Positions 35,448 through 43,332 of a stretch of DNA of 64,000 bases are shown here, piece by piece. The DNA is from Aestuariibius insulae. Lineage in GTDB: Bacteria > Pseudomonadota > Alphaproteobacteria > Rhodobacterales > Rhodobacteraceae. Within the stretch, counting starts at the first letter, position 1; the number at the start of each line of letters is the position of its first letter. The notes below the pieces were generated by a model. It saw only the letters and a program-made list of their open reading frames with translations, had not been told where the DNA came from and ran no database searches. The translations under genes were made by a program, and so were the position numbers. The DNA is taken from positions 186,001 to 250,000 of the forward strand of contig NZ_JBFONW020000003.1 of the NCBI RefSeq assembly GCF_040783535.2, given 5' to 3'.

Positions 35448-35858
35448 CTAGGGCGTCGCCAGCACGGCCTGCGCCGTGAGAATGGCGACCACCAATGTCC
35501 CCATTGACCCACCCAGAAAGCCTATAAGGCGAACAAATGGCAGACCGGTGTAATAGAACAGGACAAACCACGCGCGACCCGCGACGATTGCCATGGCGGC
35601 CAGTTGCGCAGCCGGGCTATTCACTCCGAGAAAGGCGGCCGCTGCGAGCACTGGAACGACATAGGCGGCCGCCTCGACCTGATTGACGTAGGCCCGACCG
35701 ATGCGCCGTCCAAGCGGGCTGAGCGTTACGGCCGGGCGGTTCGAGGAGAATCCGAAGCCGATCCCCTGGGTCGCATAGGTGTACATGATCTCGATACCGA
35801 GGGCGAAGAGGGTGACTGCGCCGAAGCCAAGCAAGGCGGCGGTCATGGAAATGGTCAT
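35448..35858 (-). CDS. MAPEG family membrane protein (second of three)
   Basis: 136 residues, four membrane helices. RRIGRAYVNQVEAAAYVVPVLAAAAF carries the N-Q-x-E segment of MAPEG proteins and GRAWFVLFYYTGLPFVRLIGF the second conserved loop. Start at 35858, with AGGAG upstream. It follows a dehalogenase-type gene (35962-36933) by about 100 bases and ends beside the TetR stop (convergent). Confidence 0.85.
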   Translation of the reverse strand: MTISMTAALLGFGAVTLFALGIEIMYTYATQGIGFGFSSNRPAVTLSPLGRRIGRAYVNQVEAAAYVVPVLAAAAFLGVNSPAAQLAAMAIVAGRAWFVLFYYTGLPFVRLIGFLGGSMGTLVVAILTAQAVLATP

Positions 35859-35961
35859 GGTGTATTCTCCTGTTGGTTGAGGTCTGGAGCGGACGGGCAG
35901 GGCGCGCCGCGCCCGTCTGGATTTCGAGCCAAGGATTTTGGTCACGGCAGTCCCGGTCTGC

Positions 35962-36933
35962 TCAGCCGTCGATGAAGGCGCGCAGCCCCGCGATCACCTC
36001 ATCCGGCGCGTCCTCCTGGATGTAGTGCCGTGCCTTGGGCAACTCGGTCACTTCAGCCTGTGGCAGCTTCTTTCGCCACGCGTCCAGCACCCCGTTCGGG
36101 AAGAACGGGTCCTTCATCCCCCAGAAGATGCGCGCCGGGCCGTCGAACGCATCGAGGAAAGGCCCGGTCTCCGCCTGCATGAGCCGCGCCGAGGGATGGC
36201 GCGTATTCGTCGGGATGAGACGGGGGAATGCCATGACTCCCGCGCGATCGACTGTCGATTGGAAAATCCCGGTATAGGCATGGCGGACGGCTCTCCAGGC
36301 ACTCTTGTCGCCAATTGCGGTTGGCATGGCCATGCGCTCAAAAAAGCCCAAACGGCGTACGAGAAAGTCCCCGACGCCGCGGCTGCGCATCAGCAGCAGC
36401 GGCGGCGGGAGCTTTAGCTTTTCGGGGTCCATGCCCTCGACCGGCGGATAGAATCCGAACGTGTTCAATATCACGAGTCGCGATACGCGTTCAGGATGCC
36501 GGGCGGCCATGCCAAGCCCGATGGGCCCGCCCCAGTCCTGCATCACCAGCGTGACGTCTCGTAGGTCCAGTGCTTCCACAAGGCCTTCGAGGTTCCGCAC
36601 GTGGGCGTCGATGCTGTAGGCGTTCTCATCCTCTGGCTTGTCGGACAGGCCGAAGCCGATGTGGTCCGGCGCGATGACGCGATGCGTGTCCGAGAACGCC
36701 GTCACGAAGCGGCGGTAGAGAAACGACCAACTGGGATTACCATGGAGCATCAGCAGGACGGGCGCGTCCCGCGGCCCTTCGTCCAGGAAATGCATCGCGC
36801 CCATCGGGCTGTCAAAGAAATGGTGAGGGAAGGGGTAGGACTTTGCCAGACCCAGGCGCTTGATGGTGGCTTCGGCGCGCGAGCGCACACCTTGGGATTT
36901 TGGCGAATTGATACTCGTTGATTGAGCAGTCAT
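35962..36933 (-). CDS. Haloalkane dehalogenase-type alpha/beta hydrolase
   Basis: 323 residues. HGNPSWSFLYRRF gives the oxyanion loop with the Asn-Pro-x-x-S form of haloalkane dehalogenases, VMQDWGGP holds nucleophile Asp and halide-binding Trp, DAFDGPARIFWGMKDPFF the second acid region, and ARHYIQEDAPDE the catalytic His. The reaction would be hydrolysis of a carbon-halogen bond, giving an alcohol, though related enzymes act on other esters or epoxides. No signal peptide. It overlaps the quinone oxidoreductase gene by ATGA, so the two are coupled. Confidence 0.9.
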   Translation of the reverse strand: MTAQSTSINSPKSQGVRSRAEATIKRLGLAKSYPFPHHFFDSPMGAMHFLDEGPRDAPVLLMLHGNPSWSFLYRRFVTAFSDTHRVIAPDHIGFGLSDKPEDENAYSIDAHVRNLEGLVEALDLRDVTLVMQDWGGPIGLGMAARHPERVSRLVILNTFGFYPPVEGMDPEKLKLPPPLLLMRSRGVGDFLVRRLGFFERMAMPTAIGDKSAWRAVRHAYTGIFQSTVDRAGVMAFPRLIPTNTRHPSARLMQAETGPFLDAFDGPARIFWGMKDPFFPNGVLDAWRKKLPQAEVTELPKARHYIQEDAPDEVIAGLRAFIDG

Positions 36934-37934
36934 TGGGCCACCTCCACGACGATTTTCCCGAGATGGGCATTCGACGCCATGTGCCGATAGGCGTCCTGGA
37001 TTTCTTCGAACGGGAACACCTTGTCGATGACGGGCTTGTAGGTCCCGTCCGCAAGCCTGGCATTCAGATGCTCCACTGCGACGGCGCGGCGCTTCGGATG
37101 ATCCAGCATGGACCAGGCAACGTGGAAGCCCGTCACCCGCAAACCCTTCGCCACCATCGGATAGAATGGCGTCATGGATGGTGCACCCGAGAGCAGACCA
37201 TAGGCCACCATCGTGGCTTCGAACCCGGCGGCATTGGCCAACGTTTCGCCTGCCTCGCCCTGCACGGCGTCCAGCGCGATGTCAAAGCCCCGGTTAGCCG
37301 TGATCTCCATCACGCGCGCTAAGACGTCTTCTTCCTCAGTGACGATCACATGATCCGCCCCCGCGGCCTTAAGGCCTTCGACTTTGTCGCGGGTCCGGGT
37401 CGTCGCTATGGAGGTTCCGCCGTGAGCGCGGATGATCTGGAATGCGGCCGTTCCGACGCTGGATGACGCGGCGTTCAGCACGACGGACTGACCCGCGCCT
37501 TCAATCAGGCCGCCCGTCTGGACGAGCAGCCCATAGGCGGTCCCGAATGCCATCCAGAACGCCGCCGCATCCGGCCAGCCAACGGCGTCCGGCAAACGCT
37601 CCAAGGCCGTTTCAGGGATATTGATGATCTCGCCAAGGACGCCGTAGCCGTTCTGTTTGAAGGCGGGCGTGATGGCGACGCGGTCGCCCGGAGAGACCCG
37701 CTTGACGGCGTCGCCGACCGCTAAGACTTCGCCGGCGCCCTCGAAGCCCAGGCGCGAGGGCAGCTCGGGGTCGACCAGGTACTGTCCCGCGACGAAGAGA
37801 AGCTCCGCCCGGTTGAGGCCCGCGGCTTTGACCGCGACCTGCACTTCGCCCGGACCCGGCGGCGTCGGGTCGCGGTCCACGATCGTCAGGACTTCCGGCC
37901 CGCCCAAAGCGGTGAACTCTACGCTCTTGGTCAT
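36930..37934 (-). CDS. Zinc-independent quinone oxidoreductase/alcohol dehydrogenase family
   Basis: 334 residues of the medium-chain dehydrogenase family. GLNRAELLFVAGQY and GFEGAGEVLAVGDAVKRVSPGDRVA form the catalytic domain; the zinc-binding Cys/His residues of alcohol dehydrogenases are missing. ASSSVGTAAFQIIRAHG is the NADPH-binding turn. It probably reduces quinones or enones, which fits a role after dehalogenation or on a lipophilic electrophile. One base separates it from the DUF1330 gene. Confidence 0.88.
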   Translation of the reverse strand: MTKSVEFTALGGPEVLTIVDRDPTPPGPGEVQVAVKAAGLNRAELLFVAGQYLVDPELPSRLGFEGAGEVLAVGDAVKRVSPGDRVAITPAFKQNGYGVLGEIINIPETALERLPDAVGWPDAAAFWMAFGTAYGLLVQTGGLIEGAGQSVVLNAASSSVGTAAFQIIRAHGGTSIATTRTRDKVEGLKAAGADHVIVTEEEDVLARVMEITANRGFDIALDAVQGEAGETLANAAGFEATMVAYGLLSGAPSMTPFYPMVAKGLRVTGFHVAWSMLDHPKRRAVAVEHLNARLADGTYKPVIDKVFPFEEIQDAYRHMASNAHLGKIVVEVAQ

Positions 37935-37935
37935 G

Positions 37936-38271
37936 TCAGCCCCCCTGTGGCGCGAATTGGGGGACGACCAAGGCGAACGAACTATCGGTGTCGGTCAACT
38001 CGAACCGCCGCTTTAGCAACGGTTGGTAGTCCGGGTCGTCGTACCAGGCCCGCTGCGCGTCGGCCGACGGGAACTTGAGGACTACGGTGATGGTCTTGTC
38101 ATAGCTCCCTTCAAGCACTTCCGGCGCGGGTGTGGCGACGAGGGTCTCGACCCCATGCTTTGCGTGGTGTGGCTGAAGCGGACCGGCATAGTCGCGCATG
38201 AAGGCGTCCATGTCGGTCAAGTCGAGCATGACGATCATGTAGACGGGCGCGTCATTGTGTGTACCGTCCAT
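37936..38271 (-). CDS. DUF1330 domain protein
   Basis: 111 residues, dimeric alpha-beta barrel (ferredoxin-like). YMIVMLDLTDMDAFMRDYAGPLQPHHAKHG and VVLKFPSADAQRAWYDDPDYQPLLKRR are the conserved DUF1330 blocks. Molecular function unknown. Packed between a periplasmic dehalogenase and a quinone oxidoreductase gene, so it belongs to the same operon. Confidence 0.88.
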   Translation of the reverse strand: MDGTHNDAPVYMIVMLDLTDMDAFMRDYAGPLQPHHAKHGVETLVATPAPEVLEGSYDKTITVVLKFPSADAQRAWYDDPDYQPLLKRRFELTDTDSSFALVVPQFAPQGG

Positions 38272-38274
38272 AAC

Positions 38275-39276
38275 TCAGCCCTCCCCCACGACGTCGCGAA
38301 GCCAGTCGGACAGGTTGCGGCCGATGGTCTCGGGCTGATCCTCCTGAAGATAGTGAATGCCCGCGCCGATGAACCGCGTCTGCACGTTGTTCATCACCTG
38401 AGGGACAAAGTTGGCGACTTCGGGCGTGATGATGAGACCCGGAGAGGCATAGAGGTAAAGCTTTGGTTGTTCGGACGTGCCGAGCCATGCGGCGATGTCC
38501 TGCATCACGGCGACGTTGCCGGCAGGCTCACCCTCGATTGGAATCTCGTTCGGCCAGACCAACACCGGCTGGCGGCTCTCAGGCGTTGGGAAGGGCGCGC
38601 GATAGGCGTCCATCTCTGCCTGCGTGAGTTGCCTGATAACCGAGGCCGGCAGCAGCCCTTCCACGAAGCCGTTTTGCTCAAGGATGATCCGCGGTCCCAT
38701 TTCCGGATCACGGAACCCCTGGAAGGTCGCGCGAACCTGTGGGTCCGCAACAGCGTCCCAGGACGGGATCGGCAAGGCGGGCGGTGCCGCCGCTTCCATC
38801 ATCGCCACAGCGCGGACATTGTCCGGGTGGTTGGCTGCGTAATACGTTCCCAGTCCGCCGCCCCAATCGTGCAGAACGAGCGTGACGTCCTCCAGTCCAA
38901 GCGCGTCGATGAAGCCCTCCACATAGGCGTAATGGTCCTGAAACGTGTACGCGATGTCGGGCTGGTCCGACGCGCCCATTCCGATCAAATCCAGCGCCAC
39001 CGCACGGTGAGTGTCCGAGACATATGGGATCACGTTGCGCCAGAGGTAGGAGGATGTCGGGTTGCCGTGGATGAAGAGAACGACCGAGCCTTCGCCCTCC
39101 TCAACATAGGCCATACGGTGTCCATTCACCTCAACGAACTGGTGCTCGTAGGGAAACTCCGCGGAGATGGCAGGCACAGTGTCTGTGCTTTGGGCAAACA
39201 CAGGCGCCGTGAACGCGATAAGTGCAGCTGTCGTGGCAGCGATCGCGTATTTCGCTGCGGGAGAGAGAGATTTCAT
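38275..39276 (-). CDS. Exported haloalkane dehalogenase-type hydrolase
   Basis: 333 residues. Signal peptide at 1-29 (SLSPAAKYAIAATTAALIAFTAPVFAQ). The mature enzyme has HGNPTSSYLWRNV, LHDWGGGLG (nucleophile Asp plus Trp) and IHYLQEDQPE with the catalytic His: a close match to haloalkane dehalogenases, with periplasmic location. ATG 39276 is preferred, with AGGAAG just upstream; a GTG 18 bases earlier would overlap the operator at 39291-39304. It is the first gene of the operon 39.3-35.4 kb and is probably repressed by the TetR protein at 39322. Confidence 0.9.
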   Translation of the reverse strand: MKSLSPAAKYAIAATTAALIAFTAPVFAQSTDTVPAISAEFPYEHQFVEVNGHRMAYVEEGEGSVVLFIHGNPTSSYLWRNVIPYVSDTHRAVALDLIGMGASDQPDIAYTFQDHYAYVEGFIDALGLEDVTLVLHDWGGGLGTYYAANHPDNVRAVAMMEAAAPPALPIPSWDAVADPQVRATFQGFRDPEMGPRIILEQNGFVEGLLPASVIRQLTQAEMDAYRAPFPTPESRQPVLVWPNEIPIEGEPAGNVAVMQDIAAWLGTSEQPKLYLYASPGLIITPEVANFVPQVMNNVQTRFIGAGIHYLQEDQPETIGRNLSDWLRDVVGEG

Positions 39277-39290
39277 GTTTCTTCCTTTTT

Positions 39291-39304
39291 TCACTGATTG
39301 GTGA
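39291..39304. promoter_or_regulatory. Probable TetR operator upstream of the exported dehalogenase
   Basis: TCACTGATTGGTGA; 11 of 14 bases match the site upstream of the TetR gene itself (39919-39932). It lies 15 bases upstream of the dehalogenase start, between it and the regulator gene. Confidence 0.6.
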
Positions 39305-39321
39305 ATTTACATCAAAAAAAC

Positions 39322-39906
39322 TCAGGCGATGTCCTCAAGCGCCTGATCGACCATGCGTTTGAGCTGCTCCACCGGGCGTCCAGCCCGGCCTAGAATACAA
39401 AGGGCGACGTGGGTTCCGAACAGCGCCTCCGCGCGAGACGCGACTTGCGCGTCAGTCAGAGCCAGATCGCCCCGGTTAACGGCACGCCTGAGTGCATTGA
39501 AATAGGCGTCCCGAATCCGGTCAAAGTAGGTGTCGATCCGGCTCGCGACATCGGCGTCCGACGCGATCTCCTCCTGTGAGCTGCTGCAGACCAGGCAACC
39601 GGTCGGTCCGTCCGGCGTCAACGCAAGCTCAAGAAAGGTTCGAAGCAGCGTCTCGATGTCAGCGACGCCCGCCTCATCGCTTTCAAGTTGCGCGAGGAAC
39701 CGGCGCCCCGCGAGGGCGGAAAAGTCGTCCAACGCACCTAGGAACATCTGCCTCTTGTCGCCCACACCGTTATAGAGCTGCCGTCGGTTCAGTCCGGTCG
39801 CGGATTCGATGTCCGACAGAGACGTCTCTGCATAGCCCTGCGCCCAGAAGACCTTCATCATTGTCTCCTGAAGCGCGAGGGGGTCGTATTCGATCTGACG
39901 GGCCAT
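39322..39906 (-). CDS. TetR family regulator (second)
   Basis: 194 residues. Helix-turn-helix: VFWAQGYAETSLSDIESATGLNRRQLYNGVGDKRQMF. The C-terminal part contains TGCLVCSSSQEE, again the Cys segment of the TetR_C subgroup. Located immediately upstream of the exported dehalogenase gene on the same strand, with one palindrome before itself and a matching one before the dehalogenase, so an autoregulated repressor of that operon is likely. Confidence 0.88.
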   Translation of the reverse strand: MARQIEYDPLALQETMMKVFWAQGYAETSLSDIESATGLNRRQLYNGVGDKRQMFLGALDDFSALAGRRFLAQLESDEAGVADIETLLRTFLELALTPDGPTGCLVCSSSQEEIASDADVASRIDTYFDRIRDAYFNALRRAVNRGDLALTDAQVASRAEALFGTHVALCILGRAGRPVEQLKRMVDQALEDIA

Positions 39907-39918
39907 GCAAGTCTTATT

Positions 39919-39932
39919 TCACCGAACGGTGA
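39919..39932. promoter_or_regulatory. Probable TetR autoregulatory operator
   Basis: TCACCG-AA-CGGTGA, perfect six-base arms, 13 bases upstream of the TetR start codon. It pairs with 39291-39304. Confidence 0.65.
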
Positions 39933-39945
39933 CGAATGCAACAGG

Positions 39946-40542
39946 TCATTGCTGTATCATCGCGGCGGGTGCGGGAAGACCTGCAAAACCTACCATCCGC
40001 TCGATGTCCATCGTCTCGTTGAGGGCTAGCCAGCGTCCGTCATCGCTCTGCACAAACTCGACGGTGATAATCCCGAAAGTCGTCTCGACCGTGCCGTCCT
40101 CGCGGAAGTGGTCGGCGGTCTGAAGCGCAGTGGCGGTCGCGGCACCCTCGGCGCCCATTTCAACCTCGACATTCGAGATATAGTGATAGGCCCCAGTGTA
40201 GCCGAACATCGCTGACGTCCGCACGTTCGTCTCTGCCCGCCCGGCGGCGCCTTCGCCTTCAATTGTCTGACCCTGGAAAAGGACCTGAAAGCGATAGTCG
40301 GGATGCGCGTAACACGCGTTCCACGTCGCGAGCGCGGCATCGGCCTCGCCGCCGATGGTCAAGTCCATGCCCCGGGCCCAACAGCTCAGCGCGGTCTCCA
40401 AAGCGTCCCTGGCAATCATCGTCTCAAAGGCGGCGGACTCGCTGACAAGTTCTTGGGCGGATTGCGCGAGAGACTCAGCTGCCGCCATCGCCGGAACAAT
40501 GACTAGGGCAGCACCGAAAATCTTCTGTTTGATAGGTAGCAT
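39946..40542 (-). CDS. Exported NTF2-like protein
   Basis: 198 residues. Signal peptide MLPIKQKIFGAALVIVPAMAAAESLAQ. The core (WARGMDLTIGGEADAALATWNACYAHPDYRFQVLFQGQTIEG) and the C-terminal strands (TTFGIITVEFVQSDDGRWLALNETMDIERM) suggest a nuclear transport factor 2/SnoaL-like cone that binds a small ligand. No catalytic residues are identified. Start at 40542, where the signal peptide begins; a longer frame runs back through the neighbouring gene. It follows another exported NTF2-like gene by about 100 bases. Confidence 0.72.
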   Translation of the reverse strand: MLPIKQKIFGAALVIVPAMAAAESLAQSAQELVSESAAFETMIARDALETALSCWARGMDLTIGGEADAALATWNACYAHPDYRFQVLFQGQTIEGEGAAGRAETNVRTSAMFGYTGAYHYISNVEVEMGAEGAATATALQTADHFREDGTVETTFGIITVEFVQSDDGRWLALNETMDIERMVGFAGLPAPAAMIQQ

Positions 40543-40648
40543 TTTGTTCTCCTTGGGTTTCATAAAGACATGACCGCGTGTTCGCGATCGGGAAGCGATC
40601 ATGTCGGTCTGGATGGGGTTCTTGATTTTTCTGTGCCCAGGGCTTGGT

Positions 40649-41152
40649 TCAGTTGCCGGCAGGCAAGGCACCGATCTGGCGAAGCATTGTGGCGAAGTCC
40701 TCGGAATGCCAGCTTTCGACGATGCGGCCGCCGTCAATGCGATGGACGTCAATTGCGCCGAACTCAACTCTGGCACCGCTTGCCGGTATCCCGAAGAGTG
40801 GGCCTTCGTGTATGCCGCTCACCGTTCCACGTACGGTTGCGATATCGTCCGCAATATAAATGGCGAGCACCTCATAGGTCACATCAGGCACACCTGCGGC
40901 GAACCCCTGAAACGCTTGCCCCAGTGTGTCCGCATCGCCTTCGGGTAGGGAGGGCGATGTACCATGCACCACGTAGTCATCTGCCAAAACGCTGCGCAGC
41001 GCCCCAACGTCTTGAGTGTTAAAGGCCGCATAGAAGCGCTCCACCAACGCACGTGTAGCGGCATCGTCGGAAAGTGCCGGTGTGGCAATCGCTAACAGAA
41101 AAAGCAAAGCTGCGGCGCTGCCGTTCCTGAAATTACGAGAGTGGGATTGCAT
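40649..41152 (-). CDS. Exported SnoaL-like ester cyclase family protein
   Basis: 167 residues. Signal peptide to about residue 28 (AALLFLLAIATPALS). ALVERFYAAFNTQDVGALRSVLADDYVVHG, GDADTLGQAFQGFAAGVPDVTYEV and GRIVESWHSEDFATMLRQIGALP are standard SnoaL/ester cyclase blocks. SnoaL proteins close rings in polyketides; many relatives have unknown substrates. An export signal is unusual for this family. AAGGAG precedes the start. Confidence 0.85.
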   Translation of the reverse strand: MQSHSRNFRNGSAAALLFLLAIATPALSDDAATRALVERFYAAFNTQDVGALRSVLADDYVVHGTSPSLPEGDADTLGQAFQGFAAGVPDVTYEVLAIYIADDIATVRGTVSGIHEGPLFGIPASGARVEFGAIDVHRIDGGRIVESWHSEDFATMLRQIGALPAGN

Positions 41153-41182
41153 TCGAATTCTCCTTCTTGTTGGTGTGATGGG

Positions 41183-41782
41183 TCAGCAATGCTCGATGCG
41201 TTCTCCTTCCAACAGAACGGCCAAGGCGGTCATGCCATTGTCGACAAAGCGCCGGACCTGCCTGCGCTGCAGTACGCCGGTGAGGCGGGGGGACCGAAAG
41301 TATTGATACCAGGAGACGCGCGTCCCGCCGGTTTCCAGGGTTGTGACGACCAGGACGGCAAGGTGATCGTCGATGGGAAAGCCACCGATGATCTGGTAGG
41401 CGAAAAGACGCGGCAGCTCGACCGCCACGATCCGCTCGACATCCGCCTGTCCGCCGAAGGACAGCCGTCGCGTCATCCCTGGCGCGATAGGCGCGCGCTC
41501 GGGACGATCGTCGTAGGTGCCGCCTTCGAGGCTTGGCATCCAGCGCACCAACTGCTCATTCTCCGTGACGACGGGGAAAATCTCTTCGGCGGTGAGCGGC
41601 GAGAGGATATGCCCGGCTGCGTGCAAGCGCCCCGCTCCGGTTTGATCGACCAGCGCCTCCACCTCGGCATGTTCGCTGGGAGTCAGACATTCCGTGTTTG
41701 AGTCGGCCATGACCGCTCCTGTGCTTGCCAGAAAGAAAGAGGCGAAGATCAGCGCCAAGCGGCGAGGGATAGGGTGGGTCAT
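41183..41782 (-). CDS. Exported SRPBCC-like protein (second of three)
   Basis: 199 residues. Signal peptide LALIFASFFLASTGAVMA. The core begins HILSPLTAEEIFPVVTENEQLVRWMPSLEGGTYDD, with RRLSFGGQADVERIVAVELPRLFAYQIIGG and LVVTTLETGGTRVSWYQYFRSPRL: a START-like cavity protein. It overlaps the AhpD-like gene by ATGA, so periplasmic and cytoplasmic members are made from one message. Confidence 0.78.
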   Translation of the reverse strand: MTHPIPRRLALIFASFFLASTGAVMADSNTECLTPSEHAEVEALVDQTGAGRLHAAGHILSPLTAEEIFPVVTENEQLVRWMPSLEGGTYDDRPERAPIAPGMTRRLSFGGQADVERIVAVELPRLFAYQIIGGFPIDDHLAVLVVTTLETGGTRVSWYQYFRSPRLTGVLQRRQVRRFVDNGMTALAVLLEGERIEHC

Positions 41783-42321
41783 CTGCGTCCCTCGGGCGCA
41801 GGAAAATCCGGATCGGTCTGCGCGAGGCGGTTGAGGTAGTTGGTCGCGATGTTCATCACGACGATGCCGAGCACTTCGATGATATCGGCATCCGACAGGC
41901 CCGCCGCGCGCGCCGCATCGAGGTCGCTGTCTTTGAGCGCGCCGCGTGTCTCATTCAGTCGACGTGCAAGGACGAGGATCGACGCAAGCGCCGGGTCCGA
42001 GGATGCGCCACGCTGCCAGGCCTCCACCTCGTCGGCGGGCGTGTCAAACATCTGGATCGCGGTCGCCGCGTGGGCCGCCTCGCAATAACCACAGCGATTC
42101 TCGACGGCGATCATGGTGGCGACAGCTTCACGGGTGCGCCCGTCGAGACGGCCCTCGGACAGCTTGGCACGCATCGTCATGTATATGTCGAGATAGAAGG
42201 GCTGCGCGCCCATAACCCGAGCCATGTTGGGCACCCGGCCCAATGTGCTTTCGATGGCGGAATATGTCTCGGCCAACTTACCCGAGGCGCTTTCCGGGTC
42301 GACGTGCGCCAGCCGGGTCAT
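41779..42321 (-). CDS. AhpD/carboxymuconolactone decarboxylase-like protein
   Basis: 180 residues. MIAVENRCGYCEAAHAATA is the CxxC-x-x-x-H alkylhydroperoxidase (AhpD) motif, preceded by the expected Glu. Members with this motif reduce peroxides through the cysteine pair; related carboxymuconolactone decarboxylases lack it. Start at 42321 comes from the ATGA overlap with the SRPBCC gene upstream. In this operon it may protect against peroxides formed from the substrate. Confidence 0.88.
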   Translation of the reverse strand: MTRLAHVDPESASGKLAETYSAIESTLGRVPNMARVMGAQPFYLDIYMTMRAKLSEGRLDGRTREAVATMIAVENRCGYCEAAHAATAIQMFDTPADEVEAWQRGASSDPALASILVLARRLNETRGALKDSDLDAARAAGLSDADIIEVLGIVVMNIATNYLNRLAQTDPDFPAPEGRR

Positions 42322-42830
42322 GCCGCGGCCTTTCGAGTGGTTTTCGCTTGTGCTTTCACCTTGCGGGGATGCGGCACGTCGTTTTCCGCGTAATACTTCA
42401 ACTCCTCGACCAATCCGCGCAGGCTCTTGCCCATGGACATCTTCATCATTGGCCCCATGAGAGTCCGGAACGGCTGTGTCATGTCGGCGCCTGAGTTCAT
42501 CGTCACGCGACAACGATCGTTGCCAAGCGACTCGACCGTGAAACGGTTGGTGAGGCGCTTGATAAAGAACGGCAGCTTAGGGCTCGTTGCCTCGTAGGCC
42601 ATGGTTCGGGCTTCGGGATCGTAGTCGCGGAACATCTCGTCAAATGGTCCGAAGGTGGTCTCGCAATGGCGGCCCGCGGCAGGGGCGTTCTGCAAGGCGA
42701 CAGGCCGTTCGGACAGGCGAGAAGAGTTCACAGTGGCACACCATTCGGAGATATGACCGAAGCGGGGGCCGAGCAGAGTCCACACCTTCTCAGCCGGAGC
42801 ATTAACTGTCGTGGAGACGTCGATTTTCAT
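42318..42830 (-). CDS. SRPBCC-fold protein (cytoplasmic, second of three)
   Basis: 170 residues. VNAPAEKVWTLLGPRFGHISEWCATV, PAAGRHCETTFGPFDEMFRDYDPEARTMAYEA, LPFFIKRLTNRFTV and a C-terminal LKYYAENDVPHPRKVKAQ block align by eye with the proteins at 33161 and 45483. No signal peptide. Overlaps the AhpD-like gene by ATGA and follows the MAPEG gene at 42844 by 13 bases. Confidence 0.87.
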   Translation of the reverse strand: MKIDVSTTVNAPAEKVWTLLGPRFGHISEWCATVNSSRLSERPVALQNAPAAGRHCETTFGPFDEMFRDYDPEARTMAYEATSPKLPFFIKRLTNRFTVESLGNDRCRVTMNSGADMTQPFRTLMGPMMKMSMGKSLRGLVEELKYYAENDVPHPRKVKAQAKTTRKAAA

Positions 42831-42843
42831 GGATGGGGATCCT

Positions 42844-43245
42844 TCAGATAGGGATGAAGAGGCCGATGACCATCAGGACGAGCCCTGCGGTGCCGACACC
42901 GAAAGCGGCGGATCGGAGGCCCGGCACACCGATGAGGTAGAGGACGGCATGTGCAACTCGCGCCGCGACGAAAAGCTGCGCTCCACCTGCGGTCCATCCG
43001 TTCGAGATACCAAGAATTGCGGTCAGCAGACAAAGCGGCAAGAAGAAGAACAGATTCTCCTTTAGGTTGTCGATGGCGCGATCTGTGCGGCCCGCGAAAC
43101 CCGGCTTCGGCACGGGTATGTCCGCCCGCGACCGGAGCATGCCGCCAACGCCGTGGCCGGCAACGAGCGCCGACATCTGGACGACGTTCGTCAGCACAGC
43201 CAACAGGAAAAGGGCGGCAAGCATCATTGTGAGTTCTGCGGTCAT
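42844..43245 (-). CDS. MAPEG family membrane protein (third of three)
   Basis: 133 residues with four membrane helices. RTDRAIDNLKENLFFFLPLCLLTAIL holds the conserved N-L-x-E-N segment of MAPEG proteins, and ARVAHAVLYLIGVPGLRSAAFGVG the second conserved loop. It is the first gene of the operon 43.2-39.9 kb. A LysR gene is divergent, 87 bases away, with a perfect palindrome between. Confidence 0.88.
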   Translation of the reverse strand: MTAELTMMLAALFLLAVLTNVVQMSALVAGHGVGGMLRSRADIPVPKPGFAGRTDRAIDNLKENLFFFLPLCLLTAILGISNGWTAGGAQLFVAARVAHAVLYLIGVPGLRSAAFGVGTAGLVLMVIGLFIPI

Positions 43246-43296
43246 GGGTAGGTCCAATCTGTGGTTGACCTCGAAACTATTGATTGCGAAAATCTT

Positions 43297-43310
43297 ATTC
43301 GATATCGAAT
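43297..43310. promoter_or_regulatory. Perfect palindrome between MAPEG operon and LysR gene
   Basis: ATTCGATATCGAAT, inside a wider AAAAT...ATTTT symmetric region, 22 bases before the LysR start and 51 before the MAPEG start. Suits a LysR binding site controlling both directions. Confidence 0.55.
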
Positions 43311-43332
43311 TTTGCATTGAGAAATTGCGAAT

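Noticed and set aside
38023..39297. Long plus-strand frame of 424 residues opposite the dehalogenase and DUF1330 genes
   Set aside because: Antisense shadow produced by high GC; His/Arg/Val-rich composition and the minus-strand genes have full family motifs.
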